DNA from: Cardinalis cardinalis
Taxonomy: Eukaryota > Chordata > Aves > Passeriformes > Cardinalidae
DNA length: 64,000 nucleotides
Reading direction: 5' to 3'
Assembly (NCBI GenBank): GCA_014549065.1
Contig: JACDOX010000040.1
Coordinates: 5,354,095-5,418,094, forward strand
Notes under the pieces: generated by a model
Told to the model about the DNA's origin: nothing
Seen by the model: the letters and a program-made list of their open reading frames with translations, nothing else
Databases searched by the model: none
Part shown: positions 25,701-36,600 of the stretch, piece after piece
How positions within the stretch are numbered: the stretch's first letter is position 1
How the letters are laid out: every line of letters starts with the position of its first letter
Translations under genes and position numbers: made by a program

Positions 25701-27869
25701 GCATTTCATGTTCAGCACATGTTTACAGGGATTCTGAGCTATGTTTATTAATATGAAAAAAAATACACTGGTTTGATTTAGCATTGTACTCTAGGAGGGA
25801 GTAAAAATTATCTTCAGTTATTGTTACCCTCTGTTAAGGCCAAAGCAGTTACTCATCTTTTTCTTAAGAAAAATGGTTAAACAGTTTATAGTTAAACTTA
25901 AAAGGAAGTCTTTGTCATCTTCTTTATGGTTCTTTAAAACACAAAATTTGTTCTACAGTTATTTCATGTGAATATTAATTTGAGCAATATACAAATAGCT
26001 GCCTCATAGTTGGTAAACTCTAGTGTAGTAAGTCTAGTTCTTGATACTTAATTTTTCTAATGATTGTAAAAGCAATGTTGCTACTTATTTGTAGCAGGAT
26101 CTCTGTCACCTTTGGTAGATTAAAAAACCCTCCTCGCTTTTAATTTGTTATCAAGTGCATTTTATTACTGAAGATTCATTAGTAAAATTAAAAGTGCTAT
26201 CTTTTGCTATTAAGTAAATTAGTGTTAAATTATTTATAGGCTAAGTAACTTAGGACTCAAAGAGTGTGCCTTTGTATGTGTACTCTGCTCCAAACTCCCT
26301 CACAGCAATAAGATTGATACCAAATCCCAAAGGAAAAGAGTAAACCAGGACTCATTAGACAAGCACTTCTACTCAGGTGACTGCTAACTAATCCTCAAGG
26401 ATGTCTTGCACAGATTTGAANTCACACTTCCCACCTGATACAAGTCTTTCAGATCTAAATTATAAAATAGTTCAAATCTCCCTTCTATGCCTCTATTTTT
26501 CTTCAGTACAACAAATAAATTGTGTGGATACTTGATTGAAGTTCTGGAAATGTAATCCACGATATTTCTCTAAGCTGAAGATTGAATATAGTTTGATTTG
26601 TGTTTGAACTTTGCAAAGAATCTAGAAGTGATGAAAAGAAAATTAATTACAGTTGACCCACAGTCATATACACATAAATAACTATCTTCAGAAGATATCA
26701 GTTAGAAGTTAGGGCTCTCTGTATATGTTAATGCATTTAGTTTGAGAACTTTTATTTGGCTTTGATAGTAGATTACTCTTTGGATCATTATGCTGTTTAC
26801 TCTCCCTGAGACTAGTCAAGTAAGAAAAGTACCATCAAAACAAGGCTGTGCAACTAATTGATTTTTTTGGTTCATTGGCTGAATGACACAAACGTGGAAA
26901 CAATCAGGTTTAGGGGTTTGGGTTTTCATGCTGAAAACAAAGTATTAAACATTAAATATTTGATATTCTTGACGTAATTAATGTGTAGTTCAGTTATGCC
27001 CTAAAAATTTGGATTTTGTTTAACAAGTAGACCTTCTATGTACTTAGTGCAGATATTTGTTTCTCCTTTTTATTGCAGTGACAATAGTAAGACATTTGTT
27101 ATTGTGTACTGCATCAAATATGCATTTTCAAAAGCCAGTGGTTCAGCTCTATTTCTATAAATCATATTTTCTATGTATTTCTATTATCAGAAAATGTTTG
27201 ATGATACAATATCATTATCATGCCACTGTTATTGTAATTATAAACATTTTCTTTTCTCATAAACCCTTTTTTCCTTTGTTAAAATGAAATTCTATTAATC
27301 ACAACTTTAGTGCTTGAATTGCAGCATTAAGGTACAATTCATTAAAATTTGTTCCAGACAGCATGAGTCATACAGTAAAATATTTATTACTGTTTCCAGT
27401 GGTTTTGGCAGAAAATTGAATTTTTAAAAATAAAGAATTATTGAGTATACCTAATATAGTGATGATATCAGTCTGTAAAAAAGTTACAGGGTTGTGTGAT
27501 GCATTCTTTATGTGGCAGTCTTGTTCCACCGTCCTTGCATGTGTTCAGCACTAACATTTTACCAGAATTGTCTGGTCTATCTACCCCTGTTTTTCATGCA
27601 CTCACAGGTACTGACTGAGGTCTAAAACCATATCACCAGCCAGTGTTAAAANTCTCATTTCAGTCAAATGTGTGCTTTAGTTTTATTTTCAGCCCTAGAG
27701 AAAATCTGCCAGAGCATGAGCATCTCAGGGGGTTTTATGAAAGCCTTGATGGCAACTTTTTAAGACAGGTGGCTGAGGTGCCTGTAGAGGTGGATGTCGC
27801 TGTATTAAATTATGCAGCATTTTAGCTTAGCTAGCTAAAATTAGTTGACTAGCTTAGTTAGTACTACTC
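22720..27869. other. unannotated A+T-rich DNA
   Basis: No exon or named repeat was found. A G+C-richer island at about 23,255-23,680 has two overlapping minus-strand open frames and an AATAAA on the minus strand (23,257-23,262). Its origin is unknown. The stretch from 27,643 to 27,825 is an open 60-aa plus-strand frame with no recognisable domain. A 9-bp stem with a 5-nt loop lies at 27,819-27,841. Confidence 0.5.
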
Positions 27870-27875
27870 GTAACA

Positions 27876-28187
27876 TGTTCTCATNACAGTGCAAGAGTTC
27901 TATTGTCATTATATTGCAAGGGCTCCATATTACTAGAGTCATGTACCTCCTTGATATTTCTTCTAGGCAGCTCCTCTAGGCAANGACTCTTCCTCGTCCT
28001 TACAGCAGCCAACTGAGTCCAGTTTCCACTAATCCACTCTTTTATAGCACTCTTCTCATTGGCTACAGGTGTGGCCTGTTAACATCAGGCATGCTCCTAA
28101 TCTTTAGTAATTGGTTCAGCTGCAACTCTTCAGGGGATAAGATTACATTCTATACCACCGTCATTTAGCCATACTGTATCCCCTACA
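27876..28187 (-). mobile_element. solo LTR, ERVK-type, with 6-bp TSD
   Basis: The element begins TG and ends CA on either strand and is flanked on both sides by GTAACA (27,870-27,875 and 28,188-28,193), a perfect 6-bp target-site duplication. Six-bp duplications are typical of class II (ERVK-like) retroviral integration. On the minus strand the element opens TGTAGGGGATACAG and carries a TATA-type box TATAAAAG (plus coordinates 28,039-28,046). This supports the minus orientation. Length is 312 bp. No internal proviral sequence adjoins it, so it is a solo LTR left by recombination between two LTRs. Confidence 0.88.
28039..28046 (-). promoter_or_regulatory. TATA box in minus-strand LTR
   Basis: TATAAAAG read on the minus strand, about 140 bp downstream of the LTR's 5' edge, is placed as expected for a retroviral U3 promoter. 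Activity is not implied. Confidence 0.55.
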
Positions 28188-28374
28188 GTAACACATTCTG
28201 AATCCGTTTGAGCTGCTTCGTACTTTCTCTCCCCAGTGCAATTCCACCTCCATCTGCAAGTGCCTTCTCCTTTTCTTGTACTAGTATTAGTGCCTTTTTA
28301 CCCTTTTGTAAATGGATTCAAAATTATAAACTGGAAGAAATCTAATACAACAGAAAAAAACCATTGTCTCATGT

Positions 28375-28392
28375 AAAAAAAAAAAAAAAAAA
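28375..28392. repeat. (A)18 homopolymer
   Basis: An uninterrupted run of 18 A lies between two solo LTRs. It may be the tail of a retrotransposed sequence, but no body was recognised to its left. Confidence 0.9.
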
Positions 28393-28653
28393 GGATGACT
28401 TCTGCATGAGAGACAAGGATTTATACTAAAATGTTGTATTTATAAGACAGATTTATAAGCCCAGAACAGCGCTGTTCTATTCTGTCCCAAAGAGCTTGAC
28501 GTTTTAAGTCTTCTTCAGGATTAACATGAATGTAGAGATCTTCCTTCCTTCCCANCTGCCCATTGATTCAATCAGTAACTTGATTCCCTTACATCTGCAT
28601 AAATCTACACAATCCCTAACCCTTCAAGTCTGCTTGGTTCTCTAATATCTGAC

Positions 28654-29032
28654 TGTCGCAGACATCTTTCATGAGAAATCCTTTCTTAGGATTTCTCAGA
28701 GCTGCAGTTCAGCAGCAAAGGTAAACAATGGTTATCTGCTGCTGTGGAATGACACAGGTCCACCTGTGATTGGCCCATCCTGGACATTTATGGTTAATGG
28801 CCAATCAAGGACTGAGCTCTCGAGGACAGAGTCGGAGAGAGCTCCCATTGTTTTGACTTCTTCTGTATTCTATTCTTAGCTTAGCAGCCTCTTGGAGAAA
28901 CCTTCTCCCTTTTCCTTCTCTTTTTAATATAATGTAATATATATATATAATAAGATAATAAATCAAGCCTTCTGATGGAGTCAAGGCTCTCGTCTCTCTC
29001 TCATCCTGGAAACCCTCCTGAACACTACCACA
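28654..29032 (+). mobile_element. solo LTR, ERVK-type, with 6-bp TSD
   Basis: The LTR starts TGTCGCAGACATC and ends CACTACCACA. It is flanked by TCTGAC on both sides (28,648-28,653 and 29,033-29,038), a perfect 6-bp target-site duplication. Landmarks in order are GGTTATCTGCTGCTGTGGAA (about 28,730), two ATTGGCC/GGCCAATC-type blocks near 28,770-28,807, an A+T-rich stretch, an AATAAA polyadenylation signal at 28,957-28,962, and a U5 with CAAGCCTTCTGATGGAGTC. Length is 379 bp. It is the same family and orientation as the copy at 30,735 but has a different duplication, so each is an independent insertion. Confidence 0.92.
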
Positions 29033-29779
29033 TCTGACTATATTACAAACTTCTAGTCAAGACCTACTCTCAAACCTTGTCCATGTTTCTTGCCCTACTA
29101 CTCTTCACTTGATCTGACTCAATCCTCTAAATCAAATAAAGAAAAGCAAAAGTGTTTTAAAGAGAATGCACTGTTTTCTTGGTGGCAATTCAAGGTTTTT
29201 TGTCTAGTTGAAATATTTTATTCACTTGTGGATTTAGTAATCTATCTTCACAAAAATTACAAGATTGTTTAGCTAGATAGAACACCAGTCCTATTTTCTC
29301 CTAAATTATTTTTTATGAGAGGTGAATTTTAAGGGACAATCAAACNTAATTTCCAATGATGCATTTAAAATTATGGTGCTGCAGAAAATTATTTGTCAGA
29401 AGGAAAGAGAAGAATGCTGTTACTCCTTTTTTCATGGAGTGACTCTTGCTCTGTGAAACATGATTTACAGTTCCAGAGATAAATCAATGGCCTATGCTCT
29501 TGCAGACAACTTCATCTTTCATACAGAACAGTACTAGGTTGGTTTTAGTAATGAGATATCCCCTTTGATGTGTTGCATGTTGTATTCCTGCTGTCTATAT
29601 ATTTCAGCACAGTACACAATAATTATAAAATAATGAATAAGGTTACTAATTTCTGGCAATGTTACAAGGATTTACATTCATAACAATTAAACACATCATA
29701 CTGAGTTTGTAATCTTATTTTAGTTCAAAAATGTTTAAATAAAAATGCATTTATTTTCCTATTTTATTTCGTGAAACTN

Positions 29780-29805
29780 AAACAAGATCAATATAGATCT
29801 TGTTT
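29780..29805. repeat. short inverted repeat (10-bp stem, 6-nt loop)
   Basis: AAACAAGATC at 29,780-29,789 is the exact reverse complement of GATCTTGTTT at 29,796-29,805, with AATATA as the loop. The base just outside the left arm is ambiguous (29,779). Confidence 0.85.
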
Positions 29806-29919
29806 GATCCAATTAAAGTTTGGGTAATTTCACTTTGGCAAAGCAAATTAACCTAGTAATTAAGGCTGATCCCTCTTAGTGTGTACTGTGGATAAATTTT
29901 GAAATCTATGACAATATGA

Positions 29920-30150
29920 TGATTTTGGCTGATTAAGAGTTAATCTTCATAGTAGCTAGTATGGGACTGTGTTTTGGATTTTTGATGAATATGGCATTGA
30001 TGTCACAGGGATGTTTTAGCTATTGTTGAGCAGTTCTCACAGAGAGTCGAGGCCTTTTCTGCCTCTCACATTGCCCCACTGGCAAGGAGCCTGGGGGTGC
30101 ACAAGGAGCTAGGAGGGCACACAGCTGGGACAGCTGGCCCTAAGTCATCT
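29920..30150 (+). mobile_element. ERVL-type LTR, 5' fragment
   Basis: This follows the 5' half of the same ERVL-type family as at 60.75 kb. Matching blocks are AGAGTTAATCTTCATAGTAG (about 29,936-29,955), GTGTTTTGGATTTTTGATGA, GTCACAGGGATGTTTTAGCT, GAGCAGTTCTCACAGAGAGT, GAGGCCTTTTCTGCCTCTCA, and GGGGGTGCACAAGGAGCTAG. It stops near 30,150, before the TATA region. It lies between the two solo LTRs at 28.65 and 30.73 kb and is in the same orientation. No TSD is visible because the 3' end is missing. Confidence 0.8.
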
Positions 30151-30734
30151 AGAAGTGGGTTATTTGATGCGTAAAACAGGTTTGTAGTGCCTCTATCAAA
30201 CTAATTTCGTGACTTGGATATTTTCAGCCTAATGATGAAGGACGGGATATTCAGTTGTTTTCTAATTAATCCTATTCAGTGGCCCAATTGTGGTGTTTAG
30301 TAGGGTCTAATGCTTTACAGAAGTGCATCATTGTAAGAGGTTAGTGATGTTGTTGTTGCTCAAACTTCATTGCATTTCAGATAAATTATGAGCAGACATC
30401 CAACATCTCAGAGAGGGCCAGTGTTTTTCTCCACAGAAGTAGCATCTAAATAATGTAGGTTTTGAGATCGAGAGATCTTTCCAAGCATTTCCTATTTTAT
30501 TTAGTGCTTGATTCAACATAGAGACCAAACCAGAAGCTGGGTTGTGGCTCAGATAAACACCCATTTCTTTTCATGAGTAATGTTCTACCTAAAAGCTTAA
30601 AGAGTTGGATATTTGAATTCTAGAGACTTGTTTCTTGGACGTTTTGCCTATGCAGAAAGTACGTTCTTGCTTCCAGAAGAATTGTGGACAGCAATTGTAG
30701 TCCTGTCTATGTTATAATCTAGAAGGTAGGATAC

Positions 30735-31154
30735 TGTCGCAGAAATCTTTTCATGAAAATCCTTTCCTTAGGATTTTTTCCTTCTGTGAAGCTGAGAGGC
30801 CTCAGGAACAAAATGTAAACAATGGTTATCTGCTGCTGTGGAATGCAACAGGTGGATCTTTGATTGACCCATCTTGGATGATTATAATTAATGGCCAATC
30901 ACAGCCCAGCTGGCTCAGACAGAGTCTGGGACAGAGCCTTTTTTATCATTCTTTCTGATTCTATTCTTAGCTTAGCTAGCCTTTTCTCCTATTCTTTTAG
31001 TATAGCTTTAATAATATAGTAATATATAGTATAGTATAGTATAGTATAGTAATATATATCATAAAATAATAAAATAATAAATCAAGCCTTCTGAAACATG
31101 GAGTCAAATCCTCGTCTCTTCCCTCAACCTGAGACCCCTGTGAACACCATCACA
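30735..31154 (+). mobile_element. solo LTR, ERVK-type, with 6-bp TSD
   Basis: The LTR starts TGTCGCAGAAATC and ends CACCATCACA, flanked by GGATAC on both sides (30,729-30,734 and 31,155-31,160). It shares with the 28,654 copy the block AACAATGGTTATCTGCTGCT, the GGCCAATCA block, and the R-U5 end AATAAATCAAGCCTTCTGA. The polyadenylation signal AATAAA is at 31,076-31,081. Length is 420 bp; part of the difference from the other copy comes from a (TATAG)5 run at 31,025-31,049. It is a separate solo insertion. Confidence 0.92.
31025..31049. repeat. (TATAG)5 microsatellite inside LTR
   Basis: Five perfect TATAG units lie just upstream of the LTR polyadenylation signal. The related LTR at 28,654 has a short TA run at the matching place instead. 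Confidence 0.9.
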
Positions 31155-31160
31155 GGATAC

Positions 31161-32386
31161 TTGGGAAGAGGGTAAAGTAATTTGAATTCCTCTCATATTT
31201 AGGAAGGAAATGATCCATGAACACTGATTTCCTACATGTGTTCTCTATATTTAGTGGCTATTATTGTGCAAAACGTGGACATTCAGAACTCTAAATTCAG
31301 AGTAGACACACTTGATAGCAACCTCTTTCTCTGCTGTCTAAATTCATGAGGGAAAACTTCCTCCTCCATCAATGTCTGACTGGCAAACTCAAGGAGGCTC
31401 AGTGATTAAAATTCAGGGATACTCATTGGTGATGCATAGCTTTCACTAGAGAAAATAATGGTTACACTCCTAAGGGAGGTGTCTGAACTAGCCATCCACA
31501 TCTAAGGAGGATGAGTGAGATAGAATGCTCTAATTCTGGACATGTGCCCTTGTGACACATTGAGAATATTTGGCAGTGGATTCTATTTATTTTGCAGTGC
31601 AATGCAAAATTCCTCCAACTACAGCCAAATACCATAAAGGGCAGAGCTCCAAACTGGAATTTATCCTGCAGTCTCAGTATCCTTTATCTTTGACAGTACC
31701 AAACCTTAAACCCAGATCCATCTTATCAGAGAATAAAAACATTTAGGCTTGGTTGCCATTGAGTGTAAGCGTTTACACACCCTCCCTTTGCCCACCTCCC
31801 ACATCCAGCCAAAGCATTTNCTCAAGAATAACCTATAATAGTTCTGTAAGCACCTAATTTGAATATTTATTGCAGTGAAACTCAGGATTTACATAACTAT
31901 TATATGCATTATGCAGCACTTTCATAAGAATGACCTCTGAGGTCAGCATTTCTTGACAATTAATAACAATCCAGAGGAGTTTGCCCCAAAGCCATTAACT
32001 GTGAGAAAATACTAATCTCAGAGGCCATTATTTATAAATCATACAAATTTAAGAATATATAAAGCACTATTTCTCTACATCTGCTGCCTCTCATGCTCCC
32101 TATGTGATGCTGTTCAGGTAATTTTCTAGCAGTTAATGACTGATGCTGTAACAATAGGAAATCAGAGCTTCTTTTTTACCATTCCATTACCCCTATATTA
32201 AAGTCTGAAGTTCATCTCCATTCTTTCTTTCTTTTTCTTCCTTGAACAAAATCNTTGTCAATTTCTGATTGAAAAGCCCAAATAATTGGCATTTTAGGTG
32301 CCATCCTAACATTGTACCTTAAGTTTCTTTGTTAAAGTTGGATGAATAAGCAANCCTTGGTTTTGTTCCTTTTCTTTTTAAAAAGC
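31161..32386. other. unannotated A+T-rich DNA
   Basis: No gene or repeat is recognised. A pyrimidine-rich stretch lies at 32,220-32,245. Confidence 0.55.
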
Positions 32387-33604
32387 TGTNGTGGTTTGAG
32401 AGGAAGTGAGTTTTTGGGATGCTGCGGTCAAACCAATAGGTGCTCAGATTTGAATATTGGCGCCTGGTGTGGCCACTGNGGACATGGATANGCCTCTGAG
32501 AACACAGGGGTTAAAAGCAGAGAACTCCCAGGAAACCTTTCTCTTGGGTTATGGTGGGGAAACAGGTCAGACCTCCCCCAGCCCAGCCATGCGGCCGGGT
32601 GAGGTAGGCCTGGCCATGAGGGGGGAAGCNGGAGGTGTGGCAAGAAGGTGCCTGCAGGGCAGCGTGGGAGTTCTGGACAGGCAGAGCCTGAGATTTTTAA
32701 CCCTTTTCTTGGGTGATGGAAACCTTACAAATGCTAATCCTCCTGGAGCTGAATGAGAAGAGAGATAGNGATGAGATAAGAGGAAATGGGCCACAAGAGA
32801 AGTGGAGAAGAATCCTAGGTGGGAGGAGATGCTGGAGTGGCCTTTGGCTGGACTTTTCTTTTCTAGCCATGGATGGAACCTTTTTTTTTTTTGCCCTGTG
32901 ACACAGAGACTGCATTTAGTGGGAGGCAATGACTTGTAGCCGAGGGAGTGCAGTGATGTTATGTGAGTTTGTGAATAGAGACAACAGGTGAGGAGGGTNN
33001 GTGGTGCTCTCAACCTTCAGTGGAGGAGAAGATCTCTGTTCTTGAGACCCCTCAGCCCCAGGGAGTGAAATCTGGGGGGGACAGGTGCCCCGAAAGTGAA
33101 AGACTGTGCTCTTTTTGGAACTGGGCAAAGCANCCTTAAAAAGGAAACCCTAGAAGCAGCTCTGGTCATGGGCAGTGGTGAGAGCGCCGGGCATGGAAGG
33201 AAGATGTCACGGATGGCNATGATCTCCAGGCGGTGCCACGAGTGACAGGAAACACAAGAGGTCTCAACGGTGTTTCCAGGGCAAGCCTATGGCACCAGAG
33301 GGACTCCTCACTCCTTGATGAACTGAGAATTGATTAGCTGAAGGGTGGTGGTGGATTGAGAGTTGGTGATCTGAGGGATGGATGTATTGGAAATTGGTGA
33401 GGGGAGGAGGAAATGTTTTTGGAAAGTTTTCATTCTCTCTGTGTGTTTATTTTTACATATAGTTGTAGGTTAGTTAATAAAGTTTTCTCTTTATTTCTAA
33501 GTGGGAGCCTGCTTTGCTTATTCCTGGTNGCATCTCACAGCAGACACTAGGGAGANTGCATTTTAATGGGGGCACTGGCATTGCGCCAGTGTCAAATTAT
33601 AATA
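32387..33604 (+). mobile_element. ERVL-type solo LTR, near full length
   Basis: This long LTR starts TGTNGTGGTTTGAGAGGAAG and has markedly higher G+C than its surroundings. It contains the block CAAACCAATAGGTGCTCAGA (about 32,430), a long purine-rich middle, and the polyadenylation signal TTAATAAAG (AATAAA at 33,476-33,481). Its U5 ends GGGGGCACTGGCATTGCGCC (about 33,569-33,588), then GTCAAATTATAATA. The last part looks like a decayed form of an inverted terminus, so the 3' boundary could be 33,594 or 33,604. No convincing 5-bp target-site duplication is left. Two small ORFs on each strand reflect the G+C content, not genes. No proviral internal region adjoins it. Confidence 0.75.
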
Positions 33605-36600
33605 AGCTTGTTAAAAAAAAAAAAGATACTGTATTTCCATGTAGCATATCTCAGTTCAGTTCCATATCACACAACTCTAGCTCAGACTTAGTCTGTGCAA
33701 AATACCATTTTTAGATATCTTTGCTATCACCTCTGTACCNAATTGACTTTTTTTTTCTTTTTCTGAAATTTATATAACTTGATGTTTAGATAGTATAATG
33801 TTCTTATAGTGACTCCTTTAGGATGAATTTCAGCTTGCATATTGGAGAGTACAAAATCAAAATATAGTTTGGCTGTGTGGCTATGTATATATGTTTAATA
33901 CCTTTCTTTTTCTTTTAGAAGTAGTTTAAATGTTTCAGATTTCCTGGANTATTGTGTTATAAATTTCCTATACTAATCAGACGCATACTATGTTTTGTGC
34001 TTGACAAAGTTACTCCTNAACAAAACCCTTGTACACACTGCCTTAAAATATTGTATCACTGAAGGAACACTTTAGCTATTCCAAATTTTGACATTTCTTG
34101 ATAGTATTCTTAGATCTGTATCTAACTGTGAAGTTTTTGTTACACAGAAACTTCAGGGATTTACATTTCATATGGTCATACAAACCATTTTATTTCTTCA
34201 GTAATTGATGGAATGTTCCTATCTGGATATTTTAGCAGCTGAAGATCCTGTTATTATTATTCTGAGGAGAGNTTTGAAGATGGAGATCTGTCCATATAGA
34301 TCTGCAATTTTTCCCAGTGCATTATTCAGTTATTTTTTTGCCTACAGTCTTGTGTTTAGTATTCCAATACAACAGTGTAGTAAAACTAATTCAAACTAAA
34401 TTTTCTCAGTGCACTAGAGTGGTGAACACACTTCACTATACCTTTTTAATAGATCTGTTCCATTTCATTCCTCCTTATTCAGTGGTTTATTTGACACATG
34501 TATTTTCAGGCTAATAATGACTAGGCAAAAACCATCGGTAGTTAAAAATAATCCCTTGCATAGTGACAGGAAGATGGATTTTACTCTTTCTCAGCATTCT
34601 TGCAGTCCTATTCTTCAAGAAAATGTACTCCCCTCTTTATAATCTGAGTTGAAATACAGTAAAATTCTTCAAAGAAAAATTAGTATGACTGACACTGAAG
34701 CAGACATTATGAAGAAAATGGGGTTTTTTTCTTATTTGAAGTATATATTATTCAAAATAACTACTTTTCTGAAATGATTTAAACACAGTAGAGATTAGTT
34801 TGAACTTTAAACTTGTCNAAAAATTATCATAAGCTTAACATTAAAAGCATTAAATGTGTGCAGGATTAATGGAAATGGGGAAATGCTCTGAGAATGACAT
34901 AAAATGCAATCACACTGAGTTGATTGATNAATGTAAAATTGAAATAAAGAAATACCATGACATCTGATTCAGAGACGAATTATAGCCAGGTGGTTTCACA
35001 ATTTCAGGATTTCAAAAATAAAGAGGAGGAGCTTAATACTACCCACATACCATGAGGAGAGAAAAGGGCCAGGAAAACTGGAAATCTGTTATATTCAGGT
35101 GCTATCTGGAGTGCCTNTTGAAGGAGTATCATAGTCTTTGGTATTTAAAATTTACTTCTTCATAAAGTTGAAGAACAGAACATTAAGAATCCTTCACAGA
35201 AAATAGATATAAGAGGCAACGATTCACCAGGGTTATGATTAAAAAAGCTATCTTGATGATCGATAAATTGAAATTGTCAGTGAACCTATTTGGGTGAGAC
35301 TTTTAGACCATGCTAAGATACAGAGCACCTATATTTCTCTATTAATTTACAATAAAGATTTAACTTAAGGGTTAAAGAGCATATTTGTGAACAGAGACAA
35401 ATCCTGGGAATTGTATAGTACATCTCTAAAAGAGTAGTGGCTATCTATTGATGACTTCTAAGCAAGAACAAATTACATTTTTTAAACCCGTTTAAACAAA
35501 TACAATGCAAGGCAAAATTAAATGACTAACTAGTATGAAGATTATGAACATCCAACCTAATAGAACTTTCTGGCTAATAGTATCGAAGTTACTGAAATCT
35601 TGAAATCAAAGTTTTCTAATATAATAGCTAGAGTATCATATTTAATATTCTTTCAATTGTTGCTAAGACTTCAGGAAAATTCCTCTTTGCTTATTGACTG
35701 TCTCTAGAGGCAGTATATTAGGATGTAGAGTTGTTCACATAAAAATATACTTGTGTGCAGATTAGATGTTTTGAGAACATGCCTAAAGAACTGATCAATT
35801 TTGAAATATATTCCTTGATTTTCTTGAAGGTAAGTTTTTTCTAAATTTGATATTTTTCCTGCTTAGATGGAAAAAACAACAAACAAACAAACAAACAAGT
35901 GTCTCCTTGTTTGATTTAATGCAGAGTTGTAATAAAATGAATGATTTGGAATGTAATCTTCAGACTTTTAGCTGAGTACAAATCAATTTTAAGTAACAAA
36001 ATTTGTCATGNTTTTAATGAGTTCTTATCACAGTGTTTATTGGAAAATATTTTCAAAGTGATATATTCTGTAGATTATCTAGGGGCTGCTAATGAGACTG
36101 CTGCTTTGGATTTCAGTCCACTGAATGCAAACTACAAATATTGAAAGGTGATGTTCCTTCAGGAAAGGAACCATAGGAACCCTTAGGGAAAAAGAAACCA
36201 AAAANCCATTCTGGATTCCTGGAAAATGTTAAAAGTGAATATTACTATCTGAATTTTGCTTATCAAATAGACTGGAAGATTTGCTTTGAAACAAATTGAA
36301 AACAGGTGCAAAGCAAATTAGTCCTGGGTTGAAAATCCCGAATAAACTGATGTTTGCTTCATTAAGCACTTGCCATATTGATACTTGAATANTGAACTGA
36401 TAACATGGTAAAGATATGTAGCTACAATCAAGGAAAGGCTGGATATGAAAGAATGGATTTTGTGTTTTACTGGTGTCAATTTTCAGCTGTAGAGGATGTT
36501 TGCTAGAAGCAGGAGAAACCATTTAAGAGTCCTGTTAAATTACAGTGCTGTTCTGTCTCTCAGTAACTGGTTAATTCAATCAGAACACAAAGATTTTTCA

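Noticed and set aside
27643..27825. 60-aa plus open frame just left of a solo LTR
   Set aside because: It contains an ambiguous codon, has no recognisable domain, and its upstream CAG acceptor-like site is of a kind common in this T-rich DNA.
28654..31154. A complete small provirus bounded by two LTRs
   Set aside because: The two LTRs have different 6-bp duplications, and the DNA between them has no proviral coding sequence.
32567..33013. 148-aa minus-strand open frame
   Set aside because: It lies wholly inside the ERVL-type LTR and reflects its G+C-rich composition; LTRs of this family do not encode a protein there.
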